From: Gp6-AA40 sp035571515
GTDB taxonomy: Bacteria; Acidobacteriota; Vicinamibacteria; Vicinamibacterales; UBA2999
Length of the DNA: 64,000 nucleotides
NCBI GenBank assembly: GCA_035571515.1
Contig: DATNCQ010000095.1
Coordinates: 1-64,000, forward strand
Reading direction: 5' to 3'
Both the position numbers and the translations under genes were made by a program. The notes under the pieces are model-generated. The model saw only the letters and a list, made by a program, of their open reading frames with translations, had not been told where the DNA came from and searched no databases. Numbering within the stretch: the first letter of the stretch is position 1; every line of letters begins with the position of its first letter. Positions 34,738-43,022 of the stretch are shown one piece after another.

Positions 34738-35955
34738 ATGCGCACCCGCTACGGCATCTCGCCCTGGATTGATCTCACCCCCGGCTCCCGCATCCCCGAG
34801 TACTCGCGGCTCCGTGGCGCACACACCACGCAGGTCGTCATCGTCGGCGGCGGCCTGACCGGCTGCGCCGCCGCGTATGCCTGCGCGCTCGCCGGGGTCA
34901 AGACCATGGTAATCGAAGCGGATCGCGTCGGGCGCGGCAGCGCCGGCCGCAGCGCGGGGCTGCTGCTGCCGGAGCCGGGACCGTCTTTCCGCGATATCGA
35001 GCAGGCGCACGGGCTGCGCGCGGCGCGCGCCGCCTTCGAAAGCTGGCGTCGCGCCTCGCTCGAAGGCGCCGCGCTGCTGCGACGGCTGAACATCAAATGC
35101 GGTCTCGAGCCGGTGACACCGCTCATCGTCGCCAGCCGCGACGACGAGAGGCTGCTGCGGCGTGAATTCGACGCGCGGGCGAAGGGCGGCGCCGGCGGAA
35201 CGTGGCTGACGCGCAAGGTGCTGGGCAAGCTGTCGGTGCCCGAGGCGCCGGCGGCGATCCGGACGCGCGACGCCTTCAGCCTCGACCCGTATCGCGCCTG
35301 CCTGGGATTGGCGGCCGCTGCCGCATCGAGGGGCGCCGTGATGTTCGAGCGGACGCCGGTGAAGAAGGTGAAGTTCACGCGCCGGCATGTTGACGTGATG
35401 ATCGAGGGCGGACAGGTGCGCGCGTCAACGGTGATCGTCGCGACGGGAACGGCAAGCCTCGAGTTCCGCCAGCTGCGCCGTCATTTCAAGCGGCGCGAAA
35501 GCTACTTCGTGCTCACCGAACCGCTGCCCGCGGCCATCCGGAAGGAGCTCGGCAGCCGCGACACGACGTTCAGCGACACCCGGCGTCCGCATCATCGCGT
35601 GCGCTTCACCGCGGACGATCGCGTCCTCGTCGGCGGCGCCACGCAGGACGAAACGCCGGAGCGGAAGCGGGCGCCGATTCTCGTCCAGCGCACGGGTCAG
35701 CTGATGTACGAGCTGTTGACCATGTTCCCGGCAATTTCGGGGTTGATGCCGGAGTACGGGTGGGAGGTGCTCTCCGGCGAGACGGCCGACGGCCTGATGT
35801 ACATCGGCCCGCACCGCAACTACCCGCACCACCTCTTCGCGCTCGGCGGTGGCGGCGATTCGGTGACCGGGGCGTTTCTCGCGGCACGCATCCTCCTCCG
35901 CACGCTGCAGGGCGCGGCGGAGAAGGACGACGCCGTCTGGTCGTTCACGCGGTAG
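34738..35955 (+). CDS. FAD-dependent amine/amino acid oxidoreductase (DAO family)
   Basis: A 405-aa flavoprotein. The Rossmann motif VVIVGGGLTGCAAAYACALAG is at about 33-53, ending in the ribose-binding Glu (VIEADRVGRGS). A C-terminal GGGGDSVTGAFLAARILL closes the FAD site. The fold matches DadA/PuuB-like DAO enzymes that oxidise secondary or primary amines. The substrate is not evident. The 3-base gap to the TfoX-like gene and the 10-base gap to bshB1 suggest an operon that also makes bacillithiol, but a biochemical link is not established. Confidence 0.85.
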   Translation: MRTRYGISPWIDLTPGSRIPEYSRLRGAHTTQVVIVGGGLTGCAAAYACALAGVKTMVIEADRVGRGSAGRSAGLLLPEPGPSFRDIEQAHGLRAARAAFESWRRASLEGAALLRRLNIKCGLEPVTPLIVASRDDERLLRREFDARAKGGAGGTWLTRKVLGKLSVPEAPAAIRTRDAFSLDPYRACLGLAAAAASRGAVMFERTPVKKVKFTRRHVDVMIEGGQVRASTVIVATGTASLEFRQLRRHFKRRESYFVLTEPLPAAIRKELGSRDTTFSDTRRPHHRVRFTADDRVLVGGATQDETPERKRAPILVQRTGQLMYELLTMFPAISGLMPEYGWEVLSGETADGLMYIGPHRNYPHHLFALGGGGDSVTGAFLAARILLRTLQGAAEKDDAVWSFTR

Positions 35956-35965
35956 GGGTCGACCG

Positions 35966-36712
35966 ATGGATCAGGTCGATCTGCTGGTGTTCGGGCCACA
36001 TCCAGACGATCTCGAAATCGGCGCCGGTGGGACCGTTGCCAAGCATGCGGCGATGGGATTGCGTGTCGGTCTCTGCGACCTCACCGCCGGCGAGATGGGC
36101 AGCAACGGGACCGTCGAAGAACGGCTCGCCGAGGCGGAGGAGGCCCGCACGGTGCTCGGCGCCGCGTGGCGCACGAACCTGCGCTGGCCCGATCGGGCGA
36201 TCGGGTCCGCACCCGAGCATGCGCTGGCCGCGACGGAGCTGATCCGCAGCGTTCGCCCGAAGGCCATTGCGCTGCCGTACTGGTCCGATCGTCATCCCGA
36301 TCACGTGGCGGCGAGCACGGTGCTCACCGACGCGATCTTCAACGCGGGGCTGCGCCGCTTTCGCGCGCAGGGCGAACCGTGGAAACCCGGGATGACGTCC
36401 TACTACTTCATCAACGAATCAACGCAGCCCTCATTCGTCGTCGATGTGACCGCCCACTACGAGATCAAGCGGCGCGCGCTCGCGTGCCATGCCAGCCAGT
36501 TCCGGCCGCCGACGGCCGGCGGCGTCCAGACGCGGCTGACGTCGCCGCGCTTCATGACGCTCATCGAGAGCCGGGACGCGCAGTTCGGCGTCCTCGCCGG
36601 CGTCGACTTCGCCGAAGGGTTCGTCATCCGGGAGCCTGTGCTGCGGCCCCATCTGCTTCGCGAGTGGCGGGTCCAAAAGGCCCCGTCCTCCAACGGTGAG
36701 AGCAACTCGTGA
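35966..36712 (+). CDS. bshB1: Bacillithiol biosynthesis deacetylase BshB1
   Basis: A 248-aa zinc-dependent LmbE-type deacetylase that removes the acetyl group from GlcNAc-malate, the second step of bacillithiol synthesis. The zinc-binding motif PHPDDLEIGAGGT is at 11-23, with the later ligand in SDRHPDHVAAS near 107-117. Other BshB1-like segments are CDLTAGEMGSNGT and YYFINESTQPSFVVDVT. The stop overlaps the start of bshA. The third gene, bshC, is not in the window. The call rests on motif and on linkage with bshA. Confidence 0.92.
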   Translation: MDQVDLLVFGPHPDDLEIGAGGTVAKHAAMGLRVGLCDLTAGEMGSNGTVEERLAEAEEARTVLGAAWRTNLRWPDRAIGSAPEHALAATELIRSVRPKAIALPYWSDRHPDHVAASTVLTDAIFNAGLRRFRAQGEPWKPGMTSYYFINESTQPSFVVDVTAHYEIKRRALACHASQFRPPTAGGVQTRLTSPRFMTLIESRDAQFGVLAGVDFAEGFVIREPVLRPHLLREWRVQKAPSSNGESNS

Positions 36713-37842
36713 ACGTCGGCATCATCTGTTACGCCTCGGTGGGCGGCAGCGGCATCGTCGCCACCGAGCTCGGCAAGGCGCTGGCCCGGCGCGGTCACCA
36801 GGTCCACTTCATCAGCACGGAGACGCCGTTCCGGCTCGGCGAGTTCCAGGCGGGGCTGTCGTTTCACCAGGTGCTGACGCCGACCTATCCGCTCTTCAGG
36901 GAGCCGCAGTACCTGTTGTCGCTGTCGAACAAGATCGTCCAGGTTGCGCGCGAGTTCAGCCTCGACGTCATCCACGCGCACTATGCCATCCCGCACGCGA
37001 CGGCCGGTTTCCTCTCGCGCCAGGTCGTCGGCGCGCACGGCGGCATGTCGCCGCGCGTCGTCACCACCCTGCACGGCACCGACATCACGCTCGTCGGCAG
37101 CGATCCGTCGTATTCGGAGATTGTCGCATTCTCGATCGATCAGTCGGACCTGGTGACCGCGGTCTCGAAGAGCCTGCGGACCTCGACCTACGAACAGCTG
37201 GGGGTCAGGCGGGACATCCGCGTGATTCCGAATTTCCTCGACTGCTCGATCCATCGCCGGCAGGATGTCCGCGACCTGCGGAAGCGCTACGTGGGCAAGG
37301 ACGCAGACGCGAAGATTGTCATTCACGTGTCGAACTTCAGGCCGGTGAAGCGGATCGACGCGGTGATGGGCGTGTTCAATCGCATCCGTCAGCAGGTGCC
37401 GGCGCGCCTCCTGCTCGTCGGCGACGGGCCCGAGCTCGGCACGGCCTACCGGCTCGCGCGCCAGTTCGGCATCGCCCCCATCGTCCACTCGCTCGGGGCG
37501 CAGGAGGAGGTCGTGCCGCTGCTGTCGATCGCGGATCTGTTCCTCCTGCCCTCATCGCAGGAGAGCTTCGGTCTTGCGGCACTCGAAGCGATGGCGTGCG
37601 AGGTGCCGGTCGTGGCGTCGCGCGTCGGCGGGCTGCCCGAGGTGATCGAGGACGGCGTCAGCGGCTTCCTGCATGCGCCGGAGGCGCTCGACGAGATGGC
37701 CGCGAGCGGCGTGATGCTGCTGACGGATCCCGCGCGGCATCGCGAGGTGGCGCAGGCGGCCTGCGCGCGCGTCCGCAACGAGTTCTGCGCGGAGAAGATC
37801 GTCCCGATGTACGAGGAGTGCTACCAGTCGGTGGTTGGTTAG
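36709..37842 (+). CDS. bshA: N-acetyl-alpha-D-glucosaminyl L-malate synthase BshA
   Basis: A 377-aa GT4-family glycosyltransferase that joins UDP-GlcNAc to L-malate, the first step of bacillithiol synthesis. Landmarks are the N-terminal GGSGIVATELGKALARRGH, the region VIHAHYAIPHATAG, HVSNFRPVKRID and the donor-site SSQESFGLAALEAMACEVPVV in the C-terminal half. GTG 36709 overlaps the bshB1 stop. The last residues (SVVG) are encoded inside a low-complexity GGTGGTTGG repeat arm (from about 37829), so the native C-terminus may have been altered by an insertion. Confidence 0.93.
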   Translation: MNVGIICYASVGGSGIVATELGKALARRGHQVHFISTETPFRLGEFQAGLSFHQVLTPTYPLFREPQYLLSLSNKIVQVAREFSLDVIHAHYAIPHATAGFLSRQVVGAHGGMSPRVVTTLHGTDITLVGSDPSYSEIVAFSIDQSDLVTAVSKSLRTSTYEQLGVRRDIRVIPNFLDCSIHRRQDVRDLRKRYVGKDADAKIVIHVSNFRPVKRIDAVMGVFNRIRQQVPARLLLVGDGPELGTAYRLARQFGIAPIVHSLGAQEEVVPLLSIADLFLLPSSQESFGLAALEAMACEVPVVASRVGGLPEVIEDGVSGFLHAPEALDEMAASGVMLLTDPARHREVAQAACARVRNEFCAEKIVPMYEECYQSVVG

Positions 37843-38178
37843 TGGATGGTGGTCGGTGGTTTCAGGATGGGCCGACCTGAAGGTCGGCCGCTACGATCGA
37901 CCTGTAACGCGCGCCGAACCGCGCGCGTCGTCGGAAGAAGGACATCACGCAAGGGCTGACCGGCAAGTCAACAACCGGAAGGTCTCGACGATTTTCGGTC
38001 GGTTCCGACTCGCAGCATCGCAGATCATCGGCAAACGCCTGCGTGGAAGCAAGTGATCGGGTTGCAGGACTCCACAGCATGGGCGAACTGAGAAGGAACG
38101 CCAGAGACAACGCCGAGGGAAACGACACAAAACTTGAGGGCGTTGCGACGACCGATCCAAAGGGCGGTACACTGCGGC
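37829..38178. repeat. Left arm of the PIN-module element and gene-free leader
   Basis: Bases about 37829-37862 are a GGTGGTTGGT-type arm that matches, inverted and imperfectly, the arm at 39587-39637. A REP-like palindrome follows at 37870-37889. The remaining 290 bases, to the start at 38179, hold no convincing gene and are lower in GC than the surroundings; they presumably carry the promoter of the PIN module. Confidence 0.6.
37870..37889. repeat. REP-like palindrome, copy 2
   Basis: Perfect 9-bp stem GGCCGACCT / AGGTCGGCC around GA, followed by GCTACGATCGA. Same loop and trailing motif as the copy at 33265-33284, with compensatory changes in the stem. Confidence 0.65.
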
Positions 38179-38937
38179 ATGCCGCGTCGTAAACACGACG
38201 AGACCAGCATTCGCCTTCACCTCGACGGACAGGTCACGCTCCGTCGTCTTGGCGAAGCCCTCGACGCGTGGAGCGATCTTCTTCGGGAGGTCGCGAATGA
38301 TGTCGCTGGTGCGACTGGTCGCGATGCGGTGCGATTTATCGTGACAGAGGCAAATGCTGGTAGCTTCGACCTTACCGCGCGTCCACAGCCAGCCAAGCGC
38401 GATGTGCCAGCCGCCGTGATGCCGCGAATCGCCAAGACGATCACGAGGGGTCTACGCTCGCTCGAACATCGCGCCACGCGTCCGAAGCATTTCAGTGATA
38501 CGGCACTCCTGAAGATCCGTGACCTGGGTAAATTGACGAGTCCCGAAACGCCAGTTGTCAAAGTCGGCAACGGGGCTGCGCCGATTCCCCTTTCATCGCG
38601 GCTGATCGCGAACGTGGAGGCGGTGCTTGCGCCGGAGGTCACGAGTATCGGGACCATAGAAGGGAAGCTGGAGGGACTCATCATTCACGGGAAAACGCGA
38701 TTTCTCGTGTTTGATCCACTGACTGGACGCCAAGTCACCTGCTACTTTTCTGACCGGATCTCCTATAGCGAGGTACTCAAGGCATTCGGAAAACGTGTCG
38801 CCGTCACCGGAATGATTCGGTCGCGACGTTCAGGTGAACGAGTAGACATCCAAGCCACTCAGTTCTACGTCATGCCGCCGGACGAAGAACTGCCGACCAC
38901 GGCAGATGTTCGCGGCATCCTTAAAGCCGCCCAATAG
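38179..38937 (+). CDS. Unknown protein upstream of PIN gene, putative partner
   Basis: A 252-aa protein I do not recognise. Residues about 1-90 are mixed alpha/beta (SIRLHLDGQVTLRRLGEALD, VRFIVTEANAGSFDLTARP). The C-terminal half has strands (VTSIGTIEGKLEGLIIHGK, FLVFDPLTGRQVTCYF, VAVTGMIRSRRSGERVDIQ) like a small barrel with a possible OB-type fold. Its TAG is immediately followed by the ATG of the PIN gene, so the two are co-translated and it may be the antitoxin-like partner, though it lacks known antitoxin motifs. Lower GC than neighbours and repeat arms outside the module point to transfer. Confidence 0.6.
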   Translation: MPRRKHDETSIRLHLDGQVTLRRLGEALDAWSDLLREVANDVAGATGRDAVRFIVTEANAGSFDLTARPQPAKRDVPAAVMPRIAKTITRGLRSLEHRATRPKHFSDTALLKIRDLGKLTSPETPVVKVGNGAAPIPLSSRLIANVEAVLAPEVTSIGTIEGKLEGLIIHGKTRFLVFDPLTGRQVTCYFSDRISYSEVLKAFGKRVAVTGMIRSRRSGERVDIQATQFYVMPPDEELPTTADVRGILKAAQ

Positions 38938-39573
38938 ATGGACTACCGCTACTGGGACTCGGTGACGTTCTTGGGTTGGCTTGCTGAGGAGCCAGACAAG
39001 GTCAACGAGTGCAAAGCGGTCATCGAAGCCGCTGAAGCTGGGAACATCACGCTCGTGACGTCAGCGTTGACCATTCCAGAAGTCCTGTGGCTCAAGGGTC
39101 AACCGGACAAACGGATCGGACCGCAGAACGCCAAGAAGGTCGAGGCATTTTTTCGGCACTCGTGGATCGTCGTCAGAGAAGTTGACCGATTCATTGCCGA
39201 GGCTGCTCGCGACCTTGTCTGGGACAAGAACGTGAAGCCGAAGGATGCGATCCATTTGGCGACGGCGTTGCGTCGCGATGTGGCTTTTGATCAGTTCGAT
39301 ACCTTTGACAAGGACCTCATCAGATTGTCCGGCACGCTCGGCGAGCCGCCGCTGGCCGCCCGAATCTTCCGAGCAAACTGCCGTTCGAGGAAGAGCCGAA
39401 GTCATGAAGCAGCACGAAGCAGAAATTGCTGGAAGGACCGGAGGCGTTCGATCGATTCCATCGCGCAGTCAAAGCAGTGCTGTCAGTGCCGAAGTCCGCA
39501 GTTCCACCGCGCCCAAGGGCAAGAAGAAAAAGCGGCCAAGCGGAAAGCTAGCGGCCTGGACGACTGTGGTTAG
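38938..39573 (+). CDS. PIN-domain protein (VapC-like) with frameshifted C-terminus
   Basis: A 211-aa open frame whose first 140 residues form a PIN domain. Acidic residues fit the nuclease centre: D7 (YWDSVTFL), E49 (TIPEVLW), D102 (KPKDAIHLATAL) and D122 (DTFDKDL). PIN toxins of this size cut RNA. After about residue 140 the frame becomes Arg/Ser/Cys-rich and non-native. In the +2 frame the same DNA reads PNLPSKLPFEEEPKS then TGA at 39405-39407, a sensible C-terminus. A one-base deletion near 39355-39365 explains this. The catalytic region is intact, so activity may remain. Confidence 0.72.
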   Translation: MDYRYWDSVTFLGWLAEEPDKVNECKAVIEAAEAGNITLVTSALTIPEVLWLKGQPDKRIGPQNAKKVEAFFRHSWIVVREVDRFIAEAARDLVWDKNVKPKDAIHLATALRRDVAFDQFDTFDKDLIRLSGTLGEPPLAARIFRANCRSRKSRSHEAARSRNCWKDRRRSIDSIAQSKQCCQCRSPQFHRAQGQEEKAAKRKASGLDDCG

Positions 39574-39634
39574 CCAAATTAATAGTTACCACCACCAACC
39601 ACCAACTACCAACCGCCACCCAGCCACCCGCTAA
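39404..39634 (+). CDS. Small basic protein, third gene of PIN module
   Basis: A 76-aa open frame starting MKQHEAEIAGRTGG. Its ATG overlaps the inferred ancestral stop of the PIN gene as ATGA, the usual sign of a coupled downstream gene. It is basic, with a KKKKR cluster near residue 46. From about residue 61 it is encoded by the right repeat arm (HHQPPTTNRH), so its natural end is probably lost or overwritten. No family is recognised. It could instead be a non-coding remnant of the frameshifted region. Confidence 0.4.
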   Translation: MKQHEAEIAGRTGGVRSIPSRSQSSAVSAEVRSSTAPKGKKKKRPSGKLAAWTTVVSQINSYHHQPPTTNRHPATR

Positions 39635-39637
39635 CCG
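39587..39637. repeat. Right arm of the PIN-module element
   Basis: Degenerate ACCACCAACC units, the inverse of the GGTGGTTGGT arm at 37829-37862. It touches the stop codon of the convergent VOC gene (39631). Confidence 0.65.
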
Positions 39638-40122
39638 AAGGGCACCAGCTTCTTGAACGTCGCCAGTACCCAGCGATAGCCATCCGGGTCGGTCACGGTC
39701 GCCGTTCGGTCCCCCCACGGCCGATCCTCCGCCTCCGACACTCCCGCTCCAGCCGCCCGCGCCTTGGTCAGCGCCTTGTCCACGTCGCCAACGTAGGTGT
39801 AGAGGGCCGGCGCGCCGCCGGTGGCGCTGGTGCCGTCGCCCTTGGGAATCAGCATCACGACCGAATCGCCGTGCCGCATCTCCGCGTAGCGCGGCTGGCC
39901 GTCGACGCCTGGCAGGACGACACCGCGCGTGAAGCCGAAGGTGCGCTCCAGGAACGTGATGGACGCGCTGACGTTGGCGACGGCCAGGTAGGTGTTGACC
40001 GCCTGCATCTCGGGAGCGAGCCCGCTGCCGGTCGCCGCCGGCGTCTCCGCCGCGGGCGCCGCCTGTTTCCTCGACGGACGGCGCGCGGGCCGCCGCGCGG
40101 GCTTCTTACGCCTGGAAGCCAT
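39631..40122 (-). CDS. VOC (glyoxalase/bleomycin-resistance) superfamily protein
   Basis: A 163-aa protein. Residues 1-45 are a basic, Ala/Pro-rich tail (RRKKPARRPARRPSRK). Residues 50-160 form a vicinal-oxygen-chelate domain: VNTYLAVANVSASITFLERTF split by one turn, YAEMRHGDSVVMLIPKGD, YTYVGDVDKALTKARAAGA and a C-terminal DPDGYRWVLATFK with the metal-ligand region. It resembles the PhnB-like or lactoylglutathione-lyase-like group; activity is unknown. ATG 40122 is chosen over an in-frame start 12 codons upstream because the latter lies in the promoter gap to the divergent FAD gene, whose start is 19 bases away. Confidence 0.8.
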   Translation of the reverse strand: MASRRKKPARRPARRPSRKQAAPAAETPAATGSGLAPEMQAVNTYLAVANVSASITFLERTFGFTRGVVLPGVDGQPRYAEMRHGDSVVMLIPKGDGTSATGGAPALYTYVGDVDKALTKARAAGAGVSEAEDRPWGDRTATVTDPDGYRWVLATFKKLVPFG

Positions 40123-40141
40123 CGCAGAACTATATTTACGC

Positions 40142-41440
40142 GTGGCCTCCGCGTCCATTCACGATGCGATCGTCGTCGGCGCCGGACCGGCGGGCGCCAC
40201 CGCGGCGCGGCGGCTTGCCGCCGCCGGCATCCGCACGCTGCTGCTCGATCGCGCGGCGTTCCCGCGCGACAAGGCGTGCGGCGGCGCCATCACCACGCGC
40301 GCGCTCGCGCGCTTTCCGTATCTATCTGCCGCACTGAAGCGCATCCCCACGCACTGGATCTCGAGGCTCGTCCTGCAGGGTCCGTCCGGTCGGTCCGCGG
40401 AGCTGCGCTCGAACGGCCCGGCGGTCCTGACGATTCGGCGTGTCGAGTTCGACGCGCTGCTGGTGTCGCTCGCACGCGAGGCCGGCGCCGAGCTCGTCGA
40501 GGCCACGGACATTCACGACGCGCGCGAGGAAACGGACCGCGTCTGCCTGAGAGCCCGCGACGGACGCACGTTCGACGCGCGCATGGTCGTCGCCGCCGAC
40601 GGTGTCCACGGCATCGTCTCGAGACGGCTCGGGCTATTGAAGGCCTGGCCGCGCGAGCGGCTCGCCATCGACCTGATGGAAGAGACCCCCAGCGCCACGC
40701 TGCGCGCCGCCGACTCGGGCGCCTTGTGGGTCAGCTACGGCTTTCCGGCCAGCTCGGCCGGCGGTCCACGCGGGCTCACGGAGGGGTACGCGTACGTGTT
40801 CCCCAAGCAGGCGCACGTCAACGTGGGCATCGGCTACCTCGCGCAGCAATACCGCACGAATTACCGCGGCAGCGCGTATTCGCTCCAGCAGGGGTTGATT
40901 GGCCGCCTGAGGGGAGCCGGCATCCTCGACGGGACCTCGTCCCGGCAACACTTCACGCCGTTCCTGATCCCGGTCGGCGGTCCTCTTCGCCGCCCGGGCA
41001 CGGCGCGCGTGCTGGTGGCGGGCGATGCGGGCGGTTTCGTCAACGGCTTCAGCGCGGAGGGGATCTATTACGCGATGGTGTCCGGCGACCTGGCCGCCGC
41101 GTCGGTTGCCGACGCGCTGGCGACCAGGCGGCCGGCCCATTCCCTGTACCGAGGCCGCTGGCAGGGCGAGATCGGCACCGAGCTCGATGACGCGGTCGTC
41201 CTCCAGCGATTGCTGTTCGCAGACACGCGCAAGATCGACGGGCTCGTCGAAGCCGCCGCGACCGGAACGCCGCTCGTGGAGGCCGTCACGAGGTGGGCCC
41301 GGGGCGTCGAGACCTATGCCGCGCTCCGGCGCCGGATCGTCCGCCGGAACCCTCTCGTCGGCATCGTTCTTGGGGCCATGCTGCTGCAGAAACGGTTCGC
41401 GGCAACGCAGGCCGCGGTTTTTCAGTCTGAACATTCGTGA
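40142..41440 (+). CDS. Geranylgeranyl-reductase-family FAD oxidoreductase
   Basis: A 432-aa flavoprotein. The dinucleotide fold VGAGPAGATAARRLAAAGI is at about 12-30, followed by the family motif PRDKACGGAITTRAL (about 39-53). A second FAD motif, VLVAGDAGGFVNGFSAEGIYYA, is near 290-311. Members reduce isoprenoid chains or hydroxylate aromatics; the substrate here is unknown. The start is GTG 40142, inferred from the family N-terminus. It is divergent from the VOC gene. The C-terminal 80 residues, after the FAD domain, are helical and ordinary for the family. Confidence 0.85.
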   Translation: MASASIHDAIVVGAGPAGATAARRLAAAGIRTLLLDRAAFPRDKACGGAITTRALARFPYLSAALKRIPTHWISRLVLQGPSGRSAELRSNGPAVLTIRRVEFDALLVSLAREAGAELVEATDIHDAREETDRVCLRARDGRTFDARMVVAADGVHGIVSRRLGLLKAWPRERLAIDLMEETPSATLRAADSGALWVSYGFPASSAGGPRGLTEGYAYVFPKQAHVNVGIGYLAQQYRTNYRGSAYSLQQGLIGRLRGAGILDGTSSRQHFTPFLIPVGGPLRRPGTARVLVAGDAGGFVNGFSAEGIYYAMVSGDLAAASVADALATRRPAHSLYRGRWQGEIGTELDDAVVLQRLLFADTRKIDGLVEAAATGTPLVEAVTRWARGVETYAALRRRIVRRNPLVGIVLGAMLLQKRFAATQAAVFQSEHS

Positions 41441-41552
41441 GCCGGAACAAACGGCGTGCGGTCGCGTGCAAAAACGTAATCGCGCGCGCGAAAAACCGCC
41501 ACGACGCGTTGCGATCGATCCGGTAAGCTTCGGTACTTCGGGGGACAACCGC

Positions 41553-43013
41553 ATGCGTTCAGGCGATCCGCTTCTCGACCACCTGTTTCGACGGGCCGGT
41601 TTCGGCGCCAGCGCCGCCGACCTGCAGGCCGTGGCCGGCCTGTCGTACCCGGCGGCCGTCGACTACTTCGTCGACTTCGACAGGCAGGCGGACGACGTCG
41701 ATTCGAAGATCGGCCTGCCGGAATTCGTCGGCATCACGACGCGCGGACAGTTTTCTCCCAACACCAACATCGAGGATGCGCGGCAGCGATGGCTGTTCCG
41801 CATGCTGCATTCGCCGCGCCCGCTGCAGGAGAAGATGGCGCTGTTCTGGCACAACCACTTCGGCGTCGGCTACACGAAGGTCGCCGGCGCGGTCGGCGCG
41901 CTCGTCGGCACGAAGATGCTGGCCAACAAGAACGGCGACACGCCGGGCCCGCAGGGGCACTACGAGCTGGTTCGTGAGAGGGCGCTCGGCAAGTTCCGGG
42001 ATCTGCTGATCGCGGTCGCGCAGGACCCGGCGATGCTCGTTTTCCTCGACGGCCGCACGAACACGCGGGCCAAGCCGCAGGAGAATTTCGGCCGCGAGGT
42101 GATGGAGCTCTTCACGTGGGGCCTCGGGCACTACGTGGAGGCCGACGTCTACGCCGCCGCGCGCGTCTTCACGGGATGGAACCTGCGCAACGTGCCGGGG
42201 CGCGACGGCAACGACCCGGCGGCCTACCAGGAATTCATCTACAACCCGGGCCAGCACGATACGACGGCGAAGACGTTCACCTTCGCGATCAACGGCGGAG
42301 CGGGCACGATTCCGGCCAGAGGCGCCGCCGCCGGGATCCAGGACGGCATCGACTTCATGGCGTCGCTCGCCAACCATCCCGAGACGGCGCGCCGCCTCGC
42401 GCGCAAGCTGTGGAGCTTCTTCGTGTCGGATCTCGAGGACGCCCCGGCGGCGTTCATCGAAGGCGTGACCGAGGTCTACCTCCGCAGCGACACCGACATG
42501 CGAGCCGTGCTGCGCTACATCCTGAATTCGCGGTGGTTCACCAACCCGGGCACCTTCAACGCCCGCTACTCGTGGCCCGCCGAGTTCGTCGTGCGGACGC
42601 TCAAGGAAGTCGGCTGGAACGGGTTCTCGATCGACACGGCGCGCGTGCCGCTGACCAACATGGGGCAGACGCTGTTCGAGCCACCGAACGTCGCCGGCTG
42701 GCAGCTGGGGCGCGCGTGGTTCGGCACCGGCGCGATGCTCGCGCGCATGAATTTCGCCGCGACAGTGGCGGCGAACCAGAAGTTCAACCTGGCGCGGTCG
42801 TTCAGCGCCGCCGAACGCGCGCAGGCCAGCCGCGTGCTCGACGGCATGCTGCAGCGGCTGTCTCCCGCGCCGCTGGCCGGCAGTGAGATGAGCGAGCTGC
42901 TGGCCTACCTGAACACCGGCGGGCCATGGACCGGCTCCGACGCGCAGATGAACGCGAAGGCGCCGGGGCTCGCGCGGCTCGTCGCCGGATCCGGCCAGTA
43001 TCAGTTCGTCTGA
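41553..43013 (+). CDS. DUF1800 protein
   Basis: A 486-aa member of DUF1800. Landmarks are LDHLFRRAGFGASAADL near the start, RWLFRMLHSPRPLQEKMALFWHNHF split by turns, the block PQENFGREVMELFTWGLGHY and EPPNVAGWQLGRAWF toward the end. DUF1800 genes nearly always sit next to DUF1501 genes, as here (gap of 9 bases), and the pair is thought to be exported or to act at the envelope; biochemical activity is unknown. No signal peptide is evident in this protein. ATG 41553 is chosen to match the family start. Confidence 0.92.
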   Translation: MRSGDPLLDHLFRRAGFGASAADLQAVAGLSYPAAVDYFVDFDRQADDVDSKIGLPEFVGITTRGQFSPNTNIEDARQRWLFRMLHSPRPLQEKMALFWHNHFGVGYTKVAGAVGALVGTKMLANKNGDTPGPQGHYELVRERALGKFRDLLIAVAQDPAMLVFLDGRTNTRAKPQENFGREVMELFTWGLGHYVEADVYAAARVFTGWNLRNVPGRDGNDPAAYQEFIYNPGQHDTTAKTFTFAINGGAGTIPARGAAAGIQDGIDFMASLANHPETARRLARKLWSFFVSDLEDAPAAFIEGVTEVYLRSDTDMRAVLRYILNSRWFTNPGTFNARYSWPAEFVVRTLKEVGWNGFSIDTARVPLTNMGQTLFEPPNVAGWQLGRAWFGTGAMLARMNFAATVAANQKFNLARSFSAAERAQASRVLDGMLQRLSPAPLAGSEMSELLAYLNTGGPWTGSDAQMNAKAPGLARLVAGSGQYQFV

Positions 43014-43022
43014 GGAAGGGAC

